Source: Nigrospora sphaerica (Eukaryota > Ascomycota > Sordariomycetes > Amphisphaeriales > Apiosporaceae). From it: a stretch of DNA of 64,000 nt. Every line of letters begins with the position of its first letter. The stretch's first letter is position 1. Below are positions 57,727 through 64,000 of the stretch, one piece after another. The stretch covers positions 2,356,001 to 2,420,000 of the forward strand of contig JAGVVL010000002.1 in the NCBI GenBank assembly GCA_018287875.1, given 5' to 3'. The position numbers and the translations under genes were made by a program. The notes below the pieces were generated by a model that saw only the letters and a program-made list of their open reading frames with translations, ran no database searches and was not told where the DNA came from.

Positions 57727-59575
57727 GGCGGGCAACGGAGCGCTCGGGCGGAGCAGAGCAATGCACTGGCTGGCTGTCTGTCGGGTGCCGTGGGCGGTGG
57801 TGACAGATGCTGGGGGGAAATAGGATCAGGAGAAGAGGCAGCGCGTCTCCATGGAGCGGGCAGACTGGGCTGGTCGTGTGAGGTGAGGACGCAGCGCCCG
57901 CTTCGGCAACGCCTCTGGACAATGGGACTGACTACGAGCTATGTATGGATGTACGGAGCGCTGGCTCGCATACCATAGCCGACCAGTCGCTGATCCCAGG
58001 TCTTTGTGGTTGGGCGATGGGGGAGAGCTAAAAGCGAGACCCTGGTCAGCATGGCTGGCCCCGCGAGCTTATGACGGAATCCGGGCGTACGCAGTGCCGA
58101 GGCTCTTGGGCGAGGGTTGCAGACAACATTCCGTTCGTCCAGGTCGAGCGAGTCGAGTCTCACGAGGGCAAAATGATGAGCCTCGTGAAAAAGGCAGATG
58201 TGCATGCCGACCCCCGTACGCCAAGTCCTTTTTTGTTTATTCACTCTCTCCTCCTGGCGAAAGCCCTGTGACCGAAGCAGCCACTGTGTCCGTCCCATCG
58301 CCCATTCATCACCTCCACCAGCTTTCCTTCTCCATGGTGAGTACCGCACATGCCTGCTTTTCGTTCTGCCAGCCAAGCTGTGCACCTGCCTTACCAATCT
58401 CTTCAGCATGTACTTCCCCGTATGGAGAGCCCGTTTTGGATGGACGGTACTGCCGGTAGCTGCCGGGCTAGCCAAAAGACAATGCGCCCAAGTACCCGGG
58501 GCGCCTTAAAGGAACAGTTCGTAGTACAAAGGAGATCGGTTCGATGGGCAACCGTCCCCCAATCCCACCCACAGTCGCATCTGACAAACACGGGTGGGTT
58601 GGCTGGCTGAGCCGAGCTGAGGCTGGCTTGGAGGCCAAGAAAGAGCCCCAGCGGGAAACGGGTGCATGCGGAAGGACGGGAGCTCCTAAGACACCGAGCA
58701 GCTGCCCTCTAATAACCGAGTGTTGGTGTGTGTTCGCGGCTGCACCCCACACTCTTTTTGGCAACGGCCATGGTGGATAAAGTACCTACGCGAAATAGAT
58801 CCGGCTGTTCTATCCGTGCCGTCAACCTGGACGGCATATCTTTCTTTTCCATACCACCACCAATCGCCCTATCAGAGACGTCGCGGAACGGAAGGGGGGG
58901 AGGGGTCGCCCTGGCTGCTGATTTCCTTTTTTTTTTCTTGCACTGTTTTGTCCATGTATTCCGCGATAGGGAAAAGCCGGGGTACTCTCCCCCTTCCGAC
59001 GGGGTCCCTTGGATGTTTGAGGGGAGGTACGTACCAGACCCTACAGGTTTGCATGCACTAGCATGTACCGTCGCACGTCGCTATCGGGTAAGCTAGGTAC
59101 CTAGGTAAGTACCTGAGGTCTTGTGAGGTACCTACTTCCTACGAAAGTGCGTGCGTTCATGAACCCATGGATGCAGGTGTTTCTCTCGACAACGATGTCG
59201 GCTAGTCCCATGACTCTCCAACCCCTACCCGGCAGGGTGCAAACCCCCATCCGCAAACATCACGACGGCCTCGCAGGCCATCGCCCTCGCCGAGTCCCAC
59301 GACCAGGAAAGAGGTTGCTGGGCTGCGTTATGCCGCGCCGGTGCTGCGTTGGCGAGCTGCCACGCCAACATTTTGAGGGCCCATTCCATATTTCCACCTA
59401 AAATAGGCCTGGGCTAAACGTGAACCTGGGAGCCCAAGCTTCAACCGCCCGTCATCCACTCCTACACTACGATTAATTAAACGCCCTTCCCAACTTCGAG
59501 ACATCGTCGTCCCCCCATTGACGGTTCGGCCAGCCTGACCGCATCGCCGACCGCCATCTCCAGGAACCGCCCCGA
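57727..59575. other. Divergent intergenic region
   Basis: No gene supported in 1.85 kb. A cluster of motif copies (GCTAGGTACCTAGGTAAGTACCTGAGG and GAGGTACCTACTT) lies near 59092-59138. Overlapping frames near 57941-58510 on both strands have no recognisable domain. Confidence 0.55.
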
Positions 59576-60700
59576 ATGGAGGACGACTCGGGCGACGACG
59601 CGGCGCCGCTTCCGCGCCTCGAGGTCCCGCCGCAGGGATGTCGCGATGAAGCTACCACGCCCCCCATGTCCCGGTCGCCTTCGCCCGCCCTGAGTCTCTA
59701 CTCGCTAGGCATGCCCCAGTTTTCACCACTACGTCTTCACTTTGCCTCCTCGCCCCTGCTGCATTCCGCTGCCTCGGTCGCCCACGAAAGTGAACGCGAT
59801 CGCACCCAGGATAGTCGCGATGTGCTCGTGCAGAGACTGAATGATCTGGTGGTGAAGCTCTCAGGGGATGACGACGTGGCCGAGGCCGGCGTCGACGCCC
59901 TGCACGCCACCGTAGACCAACTTGAGACTATTGTGAAGAAGAACTCGGTCTCGGGCCCCCGCAAGCACAAGCGTGGGAAACTGTCCACCGACAGCCACAG
60001 CAGCAGACACAGCGCCTTGTCTGCGCGTCCTGCTTCGCCCCCCTGGGCGAGGCCACACTCGGCTCATGAGATATTGAGACCCATGACGGCCGGGGGTACC
60101 ATCGAGAGCTTCAGGCAAGCGAGGCATGCGCTACCGCCCAAGACGGGGCCTCAACACGCCGAGAAGATCCTGGCCGAGGCACAACGACTCCACCGCAGCT
60201 TGCAAGCCGTTGTTATGAGTCTTAAAGCCCGGCAGGAAGAACAAGATGTACGCAAAACTTGTCTTGTCCTCGCTCGTGTCCTAATGAAGAAGCAGCACAT
60301 TCACGGTCTTCTGATTAACCGTGCCGAGTTGGCCGCCCAAAGAATCATGTATCTTGAGGGACGGGTCAAGGAACTGTAAGTCCGGCGCCCCTGGCCACCG
60401 TCTCTCACTTGCTAACTCGTGGGTGGGAAAAGCGAGGATGAGCGGAGCGAGAGCGAAATGGAGATTCTCAATCTCCAAATCCAACTCAAGGCCATCGAGG
60501 TGCAGTGTCTCAATCATGGGCCCGAGGACGTAGACCCAGACCTGTTGGACAGTATCGAGACCTGGAAGGCCGAATGGTCAACACTCAAGCGCAGAAAGGC
60601 CCGCAAATCAGTCGGAGGCCAGCCTGCGGCGCGCGACTCGTTCAACAGCGGGGGCTCAAAGGGGGCAGCCATGATGAAAAGCCAGTCTTCTCCAGGTTAA
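59576..60700 (+). CDS. Unrecognised coiled-coil protein; C terminus uncertain
   Basis: I do not recognise this family. Exons 59576-60375 and 60433-60700 (355 aa); the 57-bp intron runs GTAAGT to GAAAAG with a GCTAAC branch site and keeps the phase. It starts MEDDSGDDAAPLPRLEVPPQ, has a Ser/Pro-rich head with SPSPALSLYSLGMPQFSPLR, then two helical segments: VLVQRLNDLVVKLSGDDDVA (about residues 83-120) and a long charged coiled coil from AEKILAEAQRLHRSLQAVVM through the splice to MEILNLQIQLKAIEVQC (about 195-290). A Ser/Gly/Lys-rich tail ends at TAA. Another open segment at 60866-60980, beginning after a CCCAG acceptor, reads PPGLTGVLTASPIKSLLDPV and ends YDCIHM; it looks like a true last exon, so the stop at 60698-60700 may be spliced out in the mature message. 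A septum- or cytoskeleton-associated role is conceivable but unproven. Confidence 0.65.
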
Positions 60701-60980
60701 CAATCACACACCCTCCGGGTCGCCCCCGCCATCACGCCGAGCCTGCCAGGCATCCTACGTCTCCGGGCAAAGACGGCCGGCCACCAATGGCTTGCCAGCG
60801 GATCCGCCAGTGTGATATCCGCCTGGCCCGGTGTGGCGCTTGAAAACTGATGCTATACTGCCCAGGCCGCCGGGGCTGACCGGTGTCCTCACGGCATCTC
60901 CTATCAAAAGTTTGCTGGATCCTGTCGTCATGTCACCAATGAGCCGTGGACCCAGTCACTACGATTGCATCCACATGTAA

Positions 60981-62772
60981 TGAATATCCCCATTCCCTTC
61001 ATGGCATTTCATTGTACCCGATGCCGTACTCGATGAAACAACCCGTCCTAGGTGGGTAGAAAGGAGCCGTCGCCTCGAATCACATAGTGGCAGCGGCAAT
61101 GAGCTCGACCGAGACTGTAACGGCGGAGAGCGCCGGGGGGCGCGAATTCAACGAGTGTGGCTACGACCCAAGAGAAGGCATAACTGTTCAGACCGTATGA
61201 CCCAGCTCATTGTACGTGGGCTAATCTCTCCCCAAAGCCGACTTTCACAGGGAGGGGGCTACTGAGGTGATGTGACATTCGTGGGCAGTGGCTAACAGCA
61301 TGCTCGGACCAGACTGCGACTTTACCTGGGTGACGCGAAACAGTTCTTTGGGGCTCTCTCGCTATTCTAACGTACTGGTCAACCCACCTCAAGCATGGGG
61401 ATAGGACATCCACCATCAAGTTCTGAGGGCAAACGAGCAATATCACACTCGCCAAGCGATATATTGCAGATGATTCGCGCTCGAGGGTCACGGCTCCGAC
61501 AGGTCTCGATGTCATTGAGCTGACTGGTTGGCCGGCTGCTTGGGTACACACAAGGTTCCTCGCTACCGCGTCTCCAACTATGCTGCCGATTCTACCATAT
61601 TCAGTAATTCGAGTTCCCACAAGGGTATGGCTGCTTAAGCCGCGTGCCTACGTAGCAGCAGGGGTCGGTAATGGCGACACAAGGCTCCCAAAGGCGGCAG
61701 CTAACGTGTCATCACGCAGATGTTTGCCCTTCACGTGGCTTGGCCATCAATGCCCGAGCCTTTCGGTCGTCTTGGTCGCGCGGGTCCGCCGAGGACGCCG
61801 AGGGTTCGGAGCTACCCAAGGGCGAGCTTTCCGAGGCTTGGGGCGTCTTGGCACCATCTGGCGGGAGCTTCTTTTGGGCTGGGCAGGGTTGGCAATATCA
61901 GAGTCACCTCAACACCGACCGTCACATCGCCATACTCTTTCTTGCTTGTCATACTCCCATTTGGGGTGAGGTCCAGGCCCGATGGCCTGTATATCTCAAG
62001 CCCCATCCAAGGCGCATACACATGGCTGGATCTGTACTAGGTTGGAGATTCTTGCTGATTCCCATTGGTCCCTGCCCTTAGCCATGGGTAGAGGCAGTGA
62101 GTCGATCATTGCTGGGACCGAAACCAAGGCCATTTGAAGCGCGGCCTAGGGACTTAACCGACTGCTTGGGCACAAAGGTTGCAGGCAAGCTCCCTCTGAG
62201 CCCTGTACGATCGCGATCAGCGTCATCTGCTACCCTCCATCATTATCACAGTACTCCCATGACAACAGACCAACAGCCTGTCAAGCCCTCGGGACGTTGT
62301 ATTGACCCATGCACCCGCGAGCTCCCCTTGTTTCAGTCGCTTACCCATGACGTTGACTCCTGATCCTTCTGCTTCCTTGGTCTAAGGGAACCCGCTCCTT
62401 GAGCCATTCAGTCTTGCTACATTACCCCAAACTCCGCTATCGTGATCTGCAGAGCCAGGGGGCTCGCGTGGGAATCCTGGGGAAATATACAAGAGCCGAA
62501 GTACCTCTATGGTACCTAATATGAAGCCGTACCCGAGGCCGACATGATCGAACCCCCCCCCGCCTTCTCTTCAACTGTGTCTAAAGATAGAAATATAACC
62601 AGCCTCTCCTCGTGCCATCCGTTCCGGGTCTTCTTTATTCAATCTATACTGGCCCACATGCCTCGTGACTCTTGTCCCTCCCTGCCCGTCTATTCTGCCT
62701 TTCTTGTTTCCAGAGAAGGAACTACCACACGGCCACTTACACGCGCGATATCTCTAACGCCATCCTGCAAAG
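60981..62772. other. Intergenic region upstream of the MFS gene
   Basis: No gene supported. Overlapping frames near 61580-62081 have no domain. GTACCTCTATGGTACCTAA lies near 62501-62519. The right end is a C/T-rich leader. Confidence 0.5.
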
Positions 62773-64000
62773 ATGGCGCCCAGCCCAGAGAAGAAGGCCG
62801 ACGCTTCGGCACACCTCTCGGAGAGCTCTGGTGCTAGCAGGCAAGAGATTGTAAACTTAAGGTGAGTACTTGCATCGGCCCATGTCGTACCAAAACTGTA
62901 TGAGGAACAGCTGCCTTGGTCCACCACCACCAAGTAGAGAGCTAAGACCGGGTGCTCAGATCAGGAGTCAATGCCGTCGATGAGGAAAAGTGTGAACGGA
63001 AGAATTGCCTGAACGCGTCGGTGAAGCTCGAAAACCCTCTTGCCGGCATCGGCCCGCAAGACGTAAGCAAGTTTTCGATTTTTCTTTTCTTGCCCCTTTC
63101 GACATGAACACCCTTCCCAACACGCCTTCTGAATACCCTTCCTCTCTATCTTCTCTTTGGGAGGCAGTGGGACGAAAGAAGACTTGAGAGCACGCTCTAC
63201 GGCATCTGTCGAAGGAAACCACTGACGTTCAGGTGGCGGTAGCTGGCGCGGCGCGGTGAGGAATTCTGCGCCCGGCACGGCTTCACCGCGGTCGACGACG
63301 TCCGCGCCTTTCGGCTCGGGGCTCTGCTAGCCGCCGACCCGAGCCGGCCGGACGCGGTAGAGGGGCTCACGGCCCGCGAGCGCGAGGTCCTCGAGCGCGA
63401 GGTCACGCACAAGTGGTCGAACCCCGTCATGCTCTACAACATCATCGTCATCTGCTCCCTGTGCGCCGCCGTCCAGGGCATGGACGAGACCGTCGTCAAC
63501 GGGGCCCAGGGGTTCTACAAGGAGGACTTTGGCATCGGGGGCCAAACCCAGCGAGGTAAGACCCCCTTTCGCCGCAGCTGTCGTCGCCTCCATCCCCATA
63601 TATGGCCATGTTGGCTAATGTAAGCGTGCCAGACACTTGGCTCGTGGGACTCGTCAACGGTTCGTTCCCCCCCCTCTCCCTTGCCACCTCGTGGATGGGG
63701 CGCTGACCACCCTCCCCCCCCTTTTGATAGCCGCTCCGTATATTTGCTGTGCCTTGGCGGGCTGCTGGCTTACGGAGCCTATGAACGCGCTCTTTGGACG
63801 TCGTGGCACCATCTTTGTATCGTGTCTGATTTCTGGCGCCGCCTGTTTCTGGCAGGCCTTCACCAACACATGGCAAGTAGTCCTCGGCCTCAATCTCCTA
63901 CAGGTTGGGACTGCCATGCTAACCATTCGCCCGCTGCGCAGGTGGCACATGTTTATCGCCCGGTTCTTTCTCGGCTTCGGCATCGGGCCAAAATCAGCAA
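62773..64000 (+). CDS. Major facilitator superfamily sugar-type transporter, 5' part
   Basis: Truncated by the window edge. Exons: 62773-62861, 62960-63062, 63243-63555, 63633-63659, 63731-63872 and 63942 to beyond 64000; phases agree throughout. Intron 5 has a GC donor (GCAAGT) and GCGCAG acceptor with a GCTAACC branch site. A soluble head (MAPSPEKKADASAHLSESSG and LENPLAGIGPQDLARRGEEF) leads to TAREREVLEREVTHKWSNP, the pre-membrane segment of a fungal sugar-porter subgroup. The first helix follows (MLYNIIVICSLCAAVQGMDE), then NGAQGFYKEDFG, a spliced loop (TWLVGLVN), helix 2 (APYICCALAGCWL), the MFS loop motif NALFGRRGTIF, helix 3 (VSCLISGAACFWQAFTNTW) and MFIARFFLGFGIG. Substrate is unknown; polyol or sugar import is the family's usual role. 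Confidence 0.85.

Overview
The window is nuclear DNA of a filamentous ascomycete, most likely a Sordariomycete. Evidence: GC-rich coding sequence, short spliceosomal introns (mostly 50-160 bp) with CTNAC/CTAAY-like branch sites, wide intergenic spaces, and fungal versions of Dcl2, Rgp1, Rrg9, DUF7918 and mpaB/DUF2236 proteins. I cannot fix order or species from sequence alone. No transposon, CRISPR array, rRNA or convincing tRNA was found. Intergenic DNA carries many copies of a short TAGGTA/AGGTACCT-like motif.

Layout, left to right: mitochondrial Phe-tRNA synthetase (713-2323, +); a 4.5-kb spacer; calcipressin (6883-7659, +); an mpaB/DUF2236 oxygenase-like gene (8345-10230, -); RRG9 (11406-12470, +); a WD40 protein (15005-18130, +); RGP1 (19675-22194, +); an unrecognised 5-exon coiled-coil gene (22821-25137, -); MRPL16 (25829-26708, -) divergent from RFC1 (27142-30494, +); an unrecognised 4-exon gene (31194-32659, +); a 71-aa membrane protein (33065-33280, -); MRPS5 (34428-35882, +); a DUF7918 gene with an in-frame TGA (37147-38742, +); Dicer-like 2 (39065-43699, -); an RCC1-like ATS1 gene (44452-45501, +); proteasome alpha-2 PRE8 (45601-46753, -); a RING-CH membrane protein (48042-49034, +); an MNN11-type mannosyltransferase (50397-51474, +); sphingosine-phosphate lyase DPL1 (53176-55019, +); a PDK/BCKDK-type kinase (56184-57726, -); an unrecognised coiled-coil gene (59576-60700 or 60980, +); and the 5' part of an MFS transporter that runs off the right edge (62773-64000, +).

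The genes are mostly housekeeping and do not form a cluster. Four serve mitochondrial translation or respiration (MSF1, RRG9, MRPL16, MRPS5), and the PDK-type kinase controls a mitochondrial complex. RGP1, MNN11, DPL1 and perhaps the RING-CH protein act in the secretory and lipid pathways. RFC1 and Dcl2 belong to DNA replication and RNA silencing. Exon models were built by hand: each was accepted only if splice sites, phase and family continuity agreed, and none has been checked against RNA. The items most worth checking are the in-frame stop in the DUF7918 gene, two multi-exon genes I cannot assign, three GC-AG introns supported by reading frame, a long low-complexity insertion in Pre8, and the dispersed intergenic motif.
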